Below, piece after piece: positions 38,787 through 46,145 of a DNA stretch of 64,000 bases. The notes under the pieces are model-generated. The model worked only from the letters and a program-made list of their open reading frames with translations. It was not told where the DNA came from and ran no database searches. Numbering within the stretch: position 1 is the first letter of the stretch; each line of letters starts with the position of its first letter. This DNA comes from Proteus vulgaris (GTDB lineage: Bacteria; Pseudomonadota; Gammaproteobacteria; Enterobacterales; Enterobacteriaceae), in the NCBI RefSeq assembly GCF_023100685.1, contig NZ_CP090064.1, positions 1,178,001-1,242,000 of the forward strand. The letters run 5' to 3'. A program made the translations under genes and the position numbers.

Positions 38787-38935
38787 TTTTAGTTACTAAA
38801 TTTTAATGAGAAAATTATTTAATCCAAAAACTATTGCTTAATATGACAATTAGGTGATGGTTTTTTATTTAACGATAATTATCTAAGTTGTTTATAAAAA
38901 GGGAAGTAAAGATGATTATAAATTACTGAATGACA

Positions 38936-39025
38936 GAAATTAATCAATGGAAAATAATTAACAATTCTATCAAAAATGCATCTTCAAAGAATATTAGGTT
39001 TAATATTACTGTAATTGAGGAATAG
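38936..39025 (+). pseudogene. CdiA toxin-tip remnant (last about 29 codons)
   Basis: EINQWKIINNSIKNASSKNI followed by RFNITVIEE and a stop matches the last residues of the two longer toxin-tip fragments (EQWDAINDSIKNASSKNIKV, EQWDAINNSIKNASSKNIKI). It ends three bases before the next CdiI gene and supplies that gene's GAGGAA ribosome site. All upstream toxin sequence is gone. Confidence 0.65.
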
Positions 39026-39028
39026 TTA

Positions 39029-39532
39029 ATGATTATATCGAAGGGCTATAATTTATATACAGATATTTACTTTAATTATGATTACTATATTATAGTAACT
39101 ATCTCGGGGTACTATATCCACTTTATGGATTTGAAAAATGGATATAACGTTTTATCTAAGAATATCACTGATGATAAGTTAGGTTATTATTCAAAAATTT
39201 CTTTAAGTAATAGTAGAAAAATAGAAAGTAACTCACAAGAATTTAATGAGATGTATAATGATAAAAAATATTATTCAGAGTGGGTAAAAAAAATAATTAA
39301 AGAATATAGTTATAAAAATAAAACAGCTCTATTTGAAAATATGAACTTATGTGGTTTAAGCTTTATAGGTAATGAAATTATTAAGCCTCAAAACCATTTA
39401 CGTATGGATCATTGGGTCGGCGAGGGAATACCTGATAGTGCAATTATTACATTAAAAAGCAATTGTAGTGATGAGGTTTTAGGTGCCTCAATAAAAGAGG
39501 CGTTTACGCGTTGTATTAGTCGGAAATTATAA
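39029..39532 (+). CDS. CdiI-family immunity protein, paralogue 2
   Basis: A 167-residue protein, apparently intact, with GAGGAA 10 bases upstream. Its N-terminal half (DIYFNYDYYIIVTISGYYIH) differs from the other copies, while its last 43 residues (LRMDHWVGEGIPDS to AFTRCISRKL) are almost identical to the paralogues at 40231, 40995, 42064 and 43190. It follows a short toxin-tip remnant. It would protect against CDI toxins of siblings carrying the matching tip; that role is inferred. Confidence 0.72.
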   Translation: MIISKGYNLYTDIYFNYDYYIIVTISGYYIHFMDLKNGYNVLSKNITDDKLGYYSKISLSNSRKIESNSQEFNEMYNDKKYYSEWVKKIIKEYSYKNKTALFENMNLCGLSFIGNEIIKPQNHLRMDHWVGEGIPDSAIITLKSNCSDEVLGASIKEAFTRCISRKL

Positions 39533-39592
39533 TTTTTTAGGATTAAAATCATAATAATTTATATTGCTTCTGTATTAAGGAGTTAAGTGTTA

Positions 39593-39925
39593 ATGACTAA
39601 AAATGAAATATACATAGATATGATGTATTGGATTTTACCCCAATTAAGAAATATTCAATCTAGAGGAGTGATAGCAAAAGCAAAAGATAAATCTTGTTAT
39701 TATGAATTACAGTTAATTCATAATTTACCTAAAAAAATACTTAATCAAGATTTTGATAAAAGTGATATTTCATTTTTAAATTTTCAAGCTAAAACATATA
39801 CTGAGAAATGTAGTTCAAAAATAAGTATATTGTATGATGGCAATGTAAAGTATATAAAAATGTTATTTGATTTGGTTCCTAATGAATTACGTAACCAATT
39901 ACGATGGGATGGACCTGTTATCTAG
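39593..39925 (+). CDS. Uncharacterised 110-residue protein in the immunity array
   Basis: Starts MTKNEIYIDMMYWILPQLRN and ends QLRWDGPVI. An AAGGAG site at 39577-39582 serves either the ATG at 39593 or a GTG at 39587. It appears intact, has no signal peptide or membrane segment, and is unrelated by eye to the CdiI or SUKH proteins. Size, composition and place among orphan immunity genes suggest another immunity protein. No family recognised. Confidence 0.5.
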   Translation: MTKNEIYIDMMYWILPQLRNIQSRGVIAKAKDKSCYYELQLIHNLPKKILNQDFDKSDISFLNFQAKTYTEKCSSKISILYDGNVKYIKMLFDLVPNELRNQLRWDGPVI

Positions 39926-39963
39926 AATTTTTTATAATGTTATTCATAAATTAAAGGGGAAAG

Positions 39964-40204
39964 ATGATAGATTCTAACTTTAAAATCGACTTTGTAAGTA
40001 ACAATAAATATGAGAATATTACTATCGAAATTTCATGAAAAAATAAATACTTTGTCAATTAAATAAAGATAGTGGAATCGATAAAATAGAAATTGAATTT
40101 TTAATGATAGCCGATTTTTAAGTGAAGATGTAAAGTATAAATTTACTTTAGATGATTTTATGACTATTTTGAATAGTATCAAATTAGATTTAACTAATGC
40201 TTAA
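39964..40204 (+). pseudogene. Broken immunity-like gene with stop and frameshifts
   Basis: Reading across three frames gives MIDSNFKIDFVSNNKYENIT-IEIS, then ILCQLNKDSGIDKIEIEFL, then NDSRFLSEDVKYKFTLDDFM-TILNSIKLDLTNA. The first frame stops at a TGA after 24 codons, and two small indels separate the blocks. GGGGAAAG precedes the ATG. An intact version would be about 80 residues. It looks like a small immunity protein that has decayed. Confidence 0.6.
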
Positions 40205-40212
40205 TATTAATC

Positions 40213-40425
40213 CATCTTCTATTTTAGAATATGAGCCTATGCGGTTTAAGTATTGTAGGTAATGAAATTATTATTAAGCCTCAAAACCATTTACGTATGG
40301 ATCATTGGGTCGGCGAGGGAATACCTGATAGTGCAATTATTACGTTAAAAAGCAATTGTAATGATGAGGTTTTAGGTGCCTCAATAAAAGAAGCTTTTAT
40401 GCGTTGTATTAGTCGTAAAATTTAA
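40213..40425 (+). pseudogene. CdiI-family 3' fragment
   Basis: Only the last about 64 codons of a CdiI paralogue remain (NMSLCGLSIVGNEIIIKPQN then HLRMDHWVGEGIPDS to CISRKI). The aligned codon GAA of the intact paralogue (in LFENM) is TAG here, just upstream of an ATG at 40231. The fragment may be silent or may start at that ATG. Confidence 0.7.
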
Positions 40426-40495
40426 ATGGATACTAAATAAAATTACCTTATGCTAATTATGGGTAAGGTGATTTTTTTATTATATGAATTTTTCT

Positions 40496-40690
40496 ATGAA
40501 AAATAATCAATTAATAAATGATTTACACGCTATATATCCAGAGTTTCCTATAAATAAAATAAAGGGGTATTCTGATAATGAGATAAAAAAATTGAACGTC
40601 TTTATGATATTAAAGTAACTGATCAACTTTATGATTTTTTGAATTATATAGGGCGTTGTAGTGGAGGTTTTTTTGGGGATGATCCTCTCA
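40496..40690 (+). pseudogene. SUKH-family gene, 5' part, truncated copy 1
   Basis: From ATG 40496 it encodes KNNQLINDLHAIYPEFPINK and onward to an A7 run at 40585-40591. In the initial frame it stops 13 codons later. After a -1 shift at A7 it continues IERLYDIKVTDQLYDFLNYI-GRCSGGFFGDDPLI up to 40690, where the sequence switches to a toxin fragment in another frame. The C-terminal 100 residues of the SUKH domain are missing. Confidence 0.7.
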
Positions 40691-40691
40691 T

Positions 40692-40991
40692 TATGATGCT
40701 AATACAGGTGAATATATTAGTGTAAAGACATTAAATACCCAAACAGCCTCAAGGATTAAAAATCCACAATCAATAGAAAATACATTAAATACATATATCT
40801 CAACTATGGATAAATATAGTGGCGATGGACGTGGAACTACAGAAATTTCTAAAAAAGATGTAAAATTAAAAACATTAGAATTAGGAGTTCCAGAAAAAAC
40901 CACTAAAGAACAATGGGATGCTATTAATGACTCTATCAAAAATGCATCTTCAAAAAATATAAAAGTTAATATTACGATTATTGAGGAATAA
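40692..40991 (+). pseudogene. Orphan CdiA toxin-tip fragment 1
   Basis: A 99-codon frame YDANTGEYISVKTLNTQTAS ... VNITIIEE. It aligns with the C-terminal tip of the intact CdiA (FDFYIAKDKVAISAKSLDTQ ... MNIEVKITQVK), starting at the putative catalytic Asp/Lys block and lacking the upstream glutamate segment. There is no proper start; an internal ATG at 40806 would give only 61 residues. Such orphan tips can be recombined onto cdiA in other CDI systems. Confidence 0.75.
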
Positions 40992-40994
40992 TTA

Positions 40995-41501
40995 ATGTTT
41001 AAATTAAAAAATAATAAATTAAGAGCAAGTGTTTATTATAATGACGCTCATTATATTTTATTAACTTTTTCTGGCTATTCTATCTATATAATGGATCTAA
41101 AAAAAGGTTATAAAGTTTTACCTAATGATATTCTTGATGAAGAATTAGGTTGTTATGCAAAACTCGCTCTGATTAAAAGTGAACAAATTAAAGGAAGTTC
41201 AGATAAATTTAATCAAATGTATAAGGATAAAAAATCTTATCAAGATTGGATAAAAAAAATAATTAAAGAGTATGATTATAAAAATAAAACAGCACTTTTT
41301 AATAATATGAATCGATGTGGCTTAGAGCTTACAGATGATGAAATTACTATTAGTCCTCTAAACCATTTACGTATGGATCATTGGGTCGGTGAAGGAATAC
41401 CTGATAGTGCAATTATTACGTTAAAAAGCAATTGTAGTGATGAGGTTTTAGGTGCCTCAATAAAAGAGGCATTTACGCGTTGTATTAGTCGAAAAGTTTA
41501 A
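40995..41501 (+). CDS. CdiI-family immunity protein, paralogue 3
   Basis: An intact 168-residue protein starting three bases after the toxin fragment, with GAGGAA upstream. The N-terminal half RASVYYNDAHYILLTFSGYS is specific to this copy; the conserved middle KEYDYKNKTALFNNMNRCGL and the near-invariant last 43 residues mark the family. It is presumed to be the cognate antidote of the toxin tip preceding it. Confidence 0.73.
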   Translation: MFKLKNNKLRASVYYNDAHYILLTFSGYSIYIMDLKKGYKVLPNDILDEELGCYAKLALIKSEQIKGSSDKFNQMYKDKKSYQDWIKKIIKEYDYKNKTALFNNMNRCGLELTDDEITISPLNHLRMDHWVGEGIPDSAIITLKSNCSDEVLGASIKEAFTRCISRKV

Positions 41502-41558
41502 ATGGATACTAAATAAAATAATCTTATGATAATTATGGGTAAAGTGATTTTTCATTAT

Positions 41559-41760
41559 ATGAATAATAATCAATTAATAAATTATTTACATACTGTCTAT
41601 CCAGAGCTTCCTATCAACATTCATAAAATAAAGGGGTATTCTGATGATGAGATAAAAAAATTGAACGTTTATATCGTATTAACGTAACAGAACAACTATA
41701 TGATTTTCTAAGTTGTATGGGGCGTTGCAGTGGTGGTTTTTTTGGGGATGATCCTCTCAT
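41559..41760 (+). pseudogene. SUKH-family gene, 5' part, truncated copy 2
   Basis: Starts MNNNQLINYLHTVYPELPIN, reaches A7 at 41654-41660, and in the initial frame stops after LNVYIVLT. The -1 frame reads IERLYRINVTEQLYDFLSCM-GRCSGGFFGDDPLI to the chimeric junction at 41760. Compared with copies 1 and 3 the -1 frame changes conservatively (D/E, N/S, I/M), showing that it was translated when the copies diverged. An alternative in-frame ATG lies at 41535. Confidence 0.7.
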
Positions 41761-42060
41761 TATGATGCTAATACAGGTGAATATATTAGTGTAAAGACAT
41801 TAAATACCCAAACAGCCTCAAGGATTAAAAATCCAAAATCAATAGAAAATACATTAAATACATATATTTCAACTATAGATAAATATTCGGGAGAAAGAAA
41901 GGGAAGAGCTGAGATTTTACCAAGTGATGTTAAATCAAAAACTCTAGAACTAGGTGTTCCTGCAAGAACAACCAAAGAACAATGGGATGCAATAAATAAT
42001 TCTATCAAAAATGCATCTTCAAAAAATATTAAGATTAATATTACAATAGTTGAGGAGTAA
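41761..42060 (+). pseudogene. Orphan CdiA toxin-tip fragment 2
   Basis: A 99-codon frame of the same length as fragment 1. The flanks are almost identical (YDANTGEYISVKTLNTQTAS; EQWDAINNSIKNASSKNIKI) but the middle differs (YSGERKGRAEILPSDVKSKT against YSGDGRGTTEISKKDVKLKT). It has no start codon of its own. The stop overlaps the ribosome-site region of the next CdiI gene (GAGGAGTAAATA-GTG). Confidence 0.75.
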
Positions 42061-42063
42061 ATA

Positions 42064-42570
42064 GTGTCTATATCAAAAAAAAATAATTCAAGAGCAAATG
42101 TCTATTTTAACAATGATTATTATATTATAATAACCCTTTCAAAAAGTGGTATTTATTTGATGGATTTTAAAAAAGGTTATAAGGTTTTATCCAAAGATCC
42201 ACTTGATGCTGATTTGGGTTTTTTTACAAGAAATGCATTAATCCAAAGCGAAATATTAGATGCTAATTCATCTGAATATCATGAAATGCGTAATGATGAA
42301 AAATCATATTCTGAATGGATAAAGAAAATAATTAAAGAGTATGATTATAAAAATAAAACGACACTATTCAAAAATATGAACTTATGTAGTGTAAATGTGA
42401 CTGATGGTATCATATCTATTATTCCTTATGATCACTTACGATTGGATAATTGGATTGGTAAAAGCATACCTAACAACGCAATTATTACGTTAAAAAGCAA
42501 TTGTAATGATGAGGTTTTAGGTGCCTCAATAAAAGAAGCATTTACACGTTGTATTAGTCGAAAAGTTTAA
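42064..42570 (+). CDS. CdiI-family immunity protein, paralogue 4
   Basis: An intact 168-residue protein using a GTG start (42064) eight bases after GAGGAG. The N-terminal half is distinct (RANVYFNNDYYIIITLSKSG); the shared middle reads KEYDYKNKTTLFKNMNLCSV; its 'LRLDNWIGKSIPNN' stretch is the most divergent version of the conserved tail, whereas the last 30 residues again match the others. Confidence 0.72.
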   Translation: MSISKKNNSRANVYFNNDYYIIITLSKSGIYLMDFKKGYKVLSKDPLDADLGFFTRNALIQSEILDANSSEYHEMRNDEKSYSEWIKKIIKEYDYKNKTTLFKNMNLCSVNVTDGIISIIPYDHLRLDNWIGKSIPNNAIITLKSNCNDEVLGASIKEAFTRCISRKV

Positions 42571-42627
42571 ATGGATGCTAAATAAAATAATCTTATGATA
42601 ATTATGAGTAAGGTGATTTTTCATTAT

Positions 42628-43148
42628 ATGAATAATAATCAATTAATAAATTATTTACATTCTGTCTATCCAGAGCTTCCTATCAATATTCATAAAATAA
42701 AGGGGTATTCTGATGATGAGATAAAAAAATTGAACGTCTTTATGATATTAAAGCAACTGATCAACTTTATGATTTTTTGAATTGTATTGGGCGTTGTAGT
42801 GGTGGTTTTTTTGGGAATGATCCTCTCATTTTTTACAAAGAATGGCTTATACGAGGGCATGTTCTATTCCAATACAGCTTAAGAGAGGAGTTATATAATC
42901 TGGAGTTGTGGGATATGTTAGAGCAAAAGCCATTTTTTATTTCAATAGAATCAGAAACTCAATATTATTTTCTGTTAACGTACTCAGATCAGCCTAACTT
43001 AGTTTATCATTATGATGAAAATGAATATAAGGTAAGAGCATTAGATAAAAATTTTAATGAATATCTAGGACATATAATTAGCTCTTATAACGAGAGCTTT
43101 ATAACTCCTACACCAGTTTATTTTTCAGGTGATTTGTTGAGACTATAA
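42628..43148 (+). CDS. SUKH (SMI1/KNR4) family protein, full length with -1 frameshift at A7
   Basis: Read with a -1 shift at A7 (42723-42729) it is a 173-residue SUKH-type immunity protein: MNNNQLINYLHSVYPELPIN, DDEIKK then IERLYDIKATDQLYDFLNCI, GRCSGGFFGNDPLIFYKEWL and a C-terminal domain ending VYFSGDLLRL. Without the shift the product stops after 50 residues at TGA 42778-42780. The heptamer is in the phase required for slippage (ATA AAA AAA). The second part alone could start at a TTG (42777). SUKH proteins neutralise diverse nuclease toxins. Whether shifting is programmed, transcriptional, or the gene is dead is open. Confidence 0.65.
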
Positions 43149-43189
43149 AAAATTAGCTTTGATATTGAGTGTAAACCACAAATAACATC

Positions 43190-43324
43190 TTACGTATGGA
43201 TCATTGGGTCGGCGAGGGAATACCTGATAGTGCAATTATTACATTAAAAAGCAATTGTAGTGATGAGGTTTTAGGTGCCTCAATAAAAGAAGCATTTACG
43301 CGTTGTATTAGTCGGAAAGTTTAA
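43190..43324 (+). pseudogene. CdiI-family 3' remnant at the end of the array
   Basis: The last 44 codons of a CdiI paralogue (LRMDHWVGEGIPDS to CISRKV) stand alone 42 bases after the SUKH gene. No 5' part is visible. It is the fifth occurrence of this nearly identical 135-base segment and marks the right edge of the cassette array. Confidence 0.8.
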
Positions 43325-43451
43325 ATTTATTATTCTACTGATATTACTAAATAATTACTCTAAGAAATAGAACTAATTAGTATTAGCAATATACATAGTA
43401 ATTTTCTGCCATATTAAATATAAAAAATAATCAATCAGTGAAGGGATATAT
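43325..43451 (+). other. Spacer after the immunity array
   Basis: 127 AT-rich bases between the last CdiI remnant and the exported protein gene, ending in a GAAGGGATATAT ribosome-site region. No other feature seen. Confidence 0.4.
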
Positions 43452-44864
43452 ATGCACAGCCTGCGTTTTTTAATTATTTTATTTTTATTTCTACCTTATT
43501 TGCTATTTTCTTTTGTCTATGCAACGGATAAGCTATTATTAATAAATAATGAAATTAATCCATTGTCTATAGTTAGGAACCATGATCGTGTGAATTACAT
43601 GGTGTCATTAACAGATAATAATGGAGAAAAAACTCAACATTGGCATTCTGTTGATTGTAAGCAGAACAAGGCTCAGTTTTTATATAAGGATGTATTGAAT
43701 GAAGATGGGCTAACCAAAGCTCGTTATTACGGTAATAGTTATTTTCGCTATGCACCAGCTCAAGATAATAAGCTGATGGCATCAGAGAATATTCGTATGA
43801 TTTGTCAATTTCCAATAAAAGAAGCGCTATGGGAAAAATTATCTGACACATCTATGAGCGGTATAACGGATCTTGTTGATATTAATAGTATTCAGCATAT
43901 TGGCGACATATTATCAGTACGTACAGGATATGATTTTGCAGAAACCATCTGGGAACCTCCTTATGATGCACCTCTTGAGCTAAAGATTGAGCACTATTTA
44001 TATAATTGTAAAACTCATCAGGGCGACGCTATAGTTGCAATGAACTTAGATCGTGAAGGGTACGTTACTGATTCGCTGATCACTGATGATATTATTCGTC
44101 GTAAAGATAGTTTCAAAATAGATCTTAAAATGAGGCAACTTTTCAATCAATTATGTCAGTTACCAGAAGGAAAAAAGTTTACTGCTGAAGGACACTTTGT
44201 ACCTGCTATTAATAAGCCTGCATCAACATTGATGAGGCTAACAATGCCTGATTTAAGTAATAATAACCCGTACTGGCTTAATAAATTTCCACTTTCTAAG
44301 GCAATTAATAATAAAACTCAATCATTGGTAAAACCATTGGCTCTTCCTCATTTTAAACAGATCAGTTATACCATAGTAAACGAGTACGCTAAGATTAATG
44401 TACAACTGGTTGCACAACCAGATGGCTATATACGTAAGCTAGAAGATTATGGTATCTGGACAGTGCAACGTTTAACACTGGCTAATCAATTACAATTAAA
44501 GTTTGCCATGTCTATTAGCCACGATATTTCAGTGCTCCGTAAGTTACAGACAGATTTGAGATTCCCATTAGTAGTTGGTCAGCAATATCAAGCACAGTGG
44601 GAAAGCATTGATTCCAAAAAAGAAGTAATAGCTTCATCAATACGTTGTAATGTGATAAGCGAAGGAGATGCGCGTAGCATTGCATCTGAGTTTAGTGGAA
44701 AATATCTGTTAGTTGAGTGTCACGAAACTCATCAAGGACAATTGAAAATCAGTAGCAAACAAGCTTGGTTACAAGACTTTAATGTTTTTGTTCCTGTTAT
44801 CATACAATTAGGCGATAGACCTGAAAGTTCAGTCAAGCTGGAAAACGTTAGCATCATACGTTAA
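43452..44864 (+). CDS. Uncharacterised exported protein
   Basis: A 470-residue protein with a clear signal peptide (FLIILFLFLPYLLFSFVYA, cleavage before TDK) and a few cysteines (SVDCKQN, MICQF, YNCKTH, QLCQLP, SIRCNV, VECHET) that could pair in the periplasm. No domain is recognised. It follows the immunity array on the same strand and its base composition is a little less AT-extreme than the array, so it may belong to the older chromosome side of the island. It ends at a bidirectional terminator facing modE. Confidence 0.7.
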   Translation: MHSLRFLIILFLFLPYLLFSFVYATDKLLLINNEINPLSIVRNHDRVNYMVSLTDNNGEKTQHWHSVDCKQNKAQFLYKDVLNEDGLTKARYYGNSYFRYAPAQDNKLMASENIRMICQFPIKEALWEKLSDTSMSGITDLVDINSIQHIGDILSVRTGYDFAETIWEPPYDAPLELKIEHYLYNCKTHQGDAIVAMNLDREGYVTDSLITDDIIRRKDSFKIDLKMRQLFNQLCQLPEGKKFTAEGHFVPAINKPASTLMRLTMPDLSNNNPYWLNKFPLSKAINNKTQSLVKPLALPHFKQISYTIVNEYAKINVQLVAQPDGYIRKLEDYGIWTVQRLTLANQLQLKFAMSISHDISVLRKLQTDLRFPLVVGQQYQAQWESIDSKKEVIASSIRCNVISEGDARSIASEFSGKYLLVECHETHQGQLKISSKQAWLQDFNVFVPVIIQLGDRPESSVKLENVSIIR

Positions 44865-44915
44865 TTAGAAGCTTATTAGAATAAAATTGATTTATGTAAA
44901 TGTTATTCCTAATTA

Positions 44916-44970
44916 AAAACCATCACTTAATATTATTGTTAAAATAATAACTAAGTGATGGTTTTATTTT
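44916..44970 (+). terminator. Bidirectional terminator between the exported protein and modE
   Basis: A 14-bp stem (AAAACCATCACTTA at 44916-44929, TAAGTGATGGTTTT at 44952-44965) with a further inner AT stem, flanked by A and T tracts. It can serve the plus-strand island and the minus-strand modE. Confidence 0.85.
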
Positions 44971-44996
44971 TTATTTAAAAGTAATCATATTAATGA

Positions 44997-45788
44997 TTAA
45001 CACAGTGTTGCAACAATCACCTGATCAGCATTAAATAAAGCGGTTACGCTGTCATTAATATGCAGTTTTTGCTCTTTAACATGCTGATTAGAACATGTGG
45101 CACAAACTTCTTGTCCACCTTCTAATGTCACCACTAATTCGCTGTTTTCACTACCTGTCTCAATTTGAGTGAGTGTGCCTGAAAGCGCATTGTCATATTG
45201 CTGTGTTAAAGAAGTTCCTTTTTCAATATTGACCCAAGGTGCTTTAATTAAAATCAGTACTTCTTTACCTTTTTTAAGTCCTAGGCGATCAGCGCTTTTC
45301 TCTGTCAAAGCAGCACGAATGATCGTTTTTCTATCTGCAAGTAGCACATTAACATGTTGTTGAACTTGTAGGTTATCACGCTCAATGATCGTACCAAAAA
45401 ATTGGTTTCTAGCACTGGTCTGTAATGAAAAACGAGAAATAGCGGCTAAAAGACTATCAAGAGGGAGTGAATCATCTTTCAATACATCAAAGGCTTTTTG
45501 CTGAATTTGACCGAGCAGATCGTAAAGTTGAAGTAAGCGCTCACAATAATGTGTGAGAGTTGCACCACCGCCACCTTTACCGCCTGTTGCTCTATCAACA
45601 AGAAGTTCGTCTGCGAGTTGATTCATTTCATTAATGGCGTCCCAGGCACTTTTATAACTAATGCCTGCCATTTTTGCCCCTTGACTAATTGAACCCGTCG
45701 CTTTGATTTGTTTTAACAGCGCAACGCGGCGAGGATCGGCAAAGAGCTTATCTTGAAGTTTAAGAGTTAATAATATTTCTGCTTGCAT
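44997..45788 (-). CDS. modE: Molybdate-responsive transcriptional regulator ModE
   Basis: A 263-residue regulator (E. coli 262). The N-terminal winged helix-turn-helix (about 1-110; LLKQIKATGSISQGAKMAGI then SYKSAWDAINEMNQ, GGKGGGGATLT) binds operators. The C-terminal tandem MOP domains (from about 125; SARNQFFGTI and the second repeat to the end) bind molybdate. With molybdate it represses modABC and activates moa in E. coli. It is divergent from acrZ. Separation from modF by the CDI island is unusual. Confidence 0.95.
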   Translation of the reverse strand: MQAEILLTLKLQDKLFADPRRVALLKQIKATGSISQGAKMAGISYKSAWDAINEMNQLADELLVDRATGGKGGGGATLTHYCERLLQLYDLLGQIQQKAFDVLKDDSLPLDSLLAAISRFSLQTSARNQFFGTIIERDNLQVQQHVNVLLADRKTIIRAALTEKSADRLGLKKGKEVLILIKAPWVNIEKGTSLTQQYDNALSGTLTQIETGSENSELVVTLEGGQEVCATCSNQHVKEQKLHINDSVTALFNADQVIVATLC

Positions 45789-45947
45789 AATGATAGGCTT
45801 CTTCTTTTTTTGTGTGTTTATCGCATTTTTTGTGCCGACACAAAGCGATAATTCTCTAGAATATATACATCTATAGCGTTATTATTCGTCATTCGTGAAG
45901 AAATGCCAACTCTGGCTTTCCGAATATACCATGATAAAGAGGTTATC

Positions 45948-46091
45948 ATGCTTGAATTATTGAAAAGTTTAGGGTTTGCTCTCTTGATGGTACCTGTTGT
46001 TATGGTACTGATTATGGGCATCATTTATGGTTTAGGTGAAGTGTTTAACTTGATTTCACCAAGTCAGCCAAAAGCAGACAAAAAATCATAA
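45948..46091 (+). CDS. acrZ: AcrAB-TolC accessory small protein AcrZ
   Basis: A 47-residue single-helix inner-membrane protein ([20 protein letters not shown] then [13 protein letters not shown]), closely matching E. coli AcrZ (49 residues), which binds AcrB and widens the range of exported drugs. AGAGG lies ahead of the ATG. An upstream in-frame ATG (45903) would add 15 residues not found in homologues. It lies between modE and modA as in E. coli. Confidence 0.93.
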   Translation: MLELLKSLGFALLMVPVVMVLIMGIIYGLGEVFNLISPSQPKADKKS

Positions 46092-46111
46092 TTTCTCCCT
46101 TCCTGATTTAG

Positions 46112-46145
46112 AACAGCCCTTTATTTTGTAGAGGGCTGTTTTTTT
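46112..46145 (+). terminator. Intrinsic terminator of acrZ
   Basis: Arms AACAGCCCT (46112-46120) and AGGGCTGTT (46132-46140) followed by TTTTTTT through 46145. Confidence 0.92.

Larger units (their letters stand above)
40426..42570 (+). repeat. Two tandem units of about 1.07 kb (SUKH 5' part, toxin tip, CdiI)
   Basis: Unit A spans 40426-41501 (1076 bases) and unit B spans 41502-42570 (1069 bases). Each begins with the same ATGGATACTAAATAAAAT segment after a CdiI stop, runs through the first part of a SUKH gene, crosses an identical junction (CCTCTCATTATGATGC) into a 300-base toxin-tip fragment, and ends with a full CdiI gene. A third unit starts at 42571 but keeps its whole SUKH gene. Divergence between units is concentrated in the middle of the toxin fragment and the 5' half of CdiI. 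Confidence 0.85.

Noticed and set aside
40806..40991. Independent 61-residue gene inside toxin fragment 1
   Set aside because: It is only the in-frame 3' part of the 99-codon toxin-tip fragment; the homologous fragment 2 has no corresponding ATG.
40691..42008. Minus-strand frames of 82 codons at 40691-40939 and 41760-42008
   Set aside because: They are antisense shadows of the two toxin-tip fragments; similarity between them simply reflects the duplication.
42777..43148. Separate gene starting at TTG 42777 for the SUKH C-terminal part
   Set aside because: The upstream frame after a -1 slip at A7 joins it seamlessly to the SUKH N-terminal part; there is no good ribosome site before the TTG.
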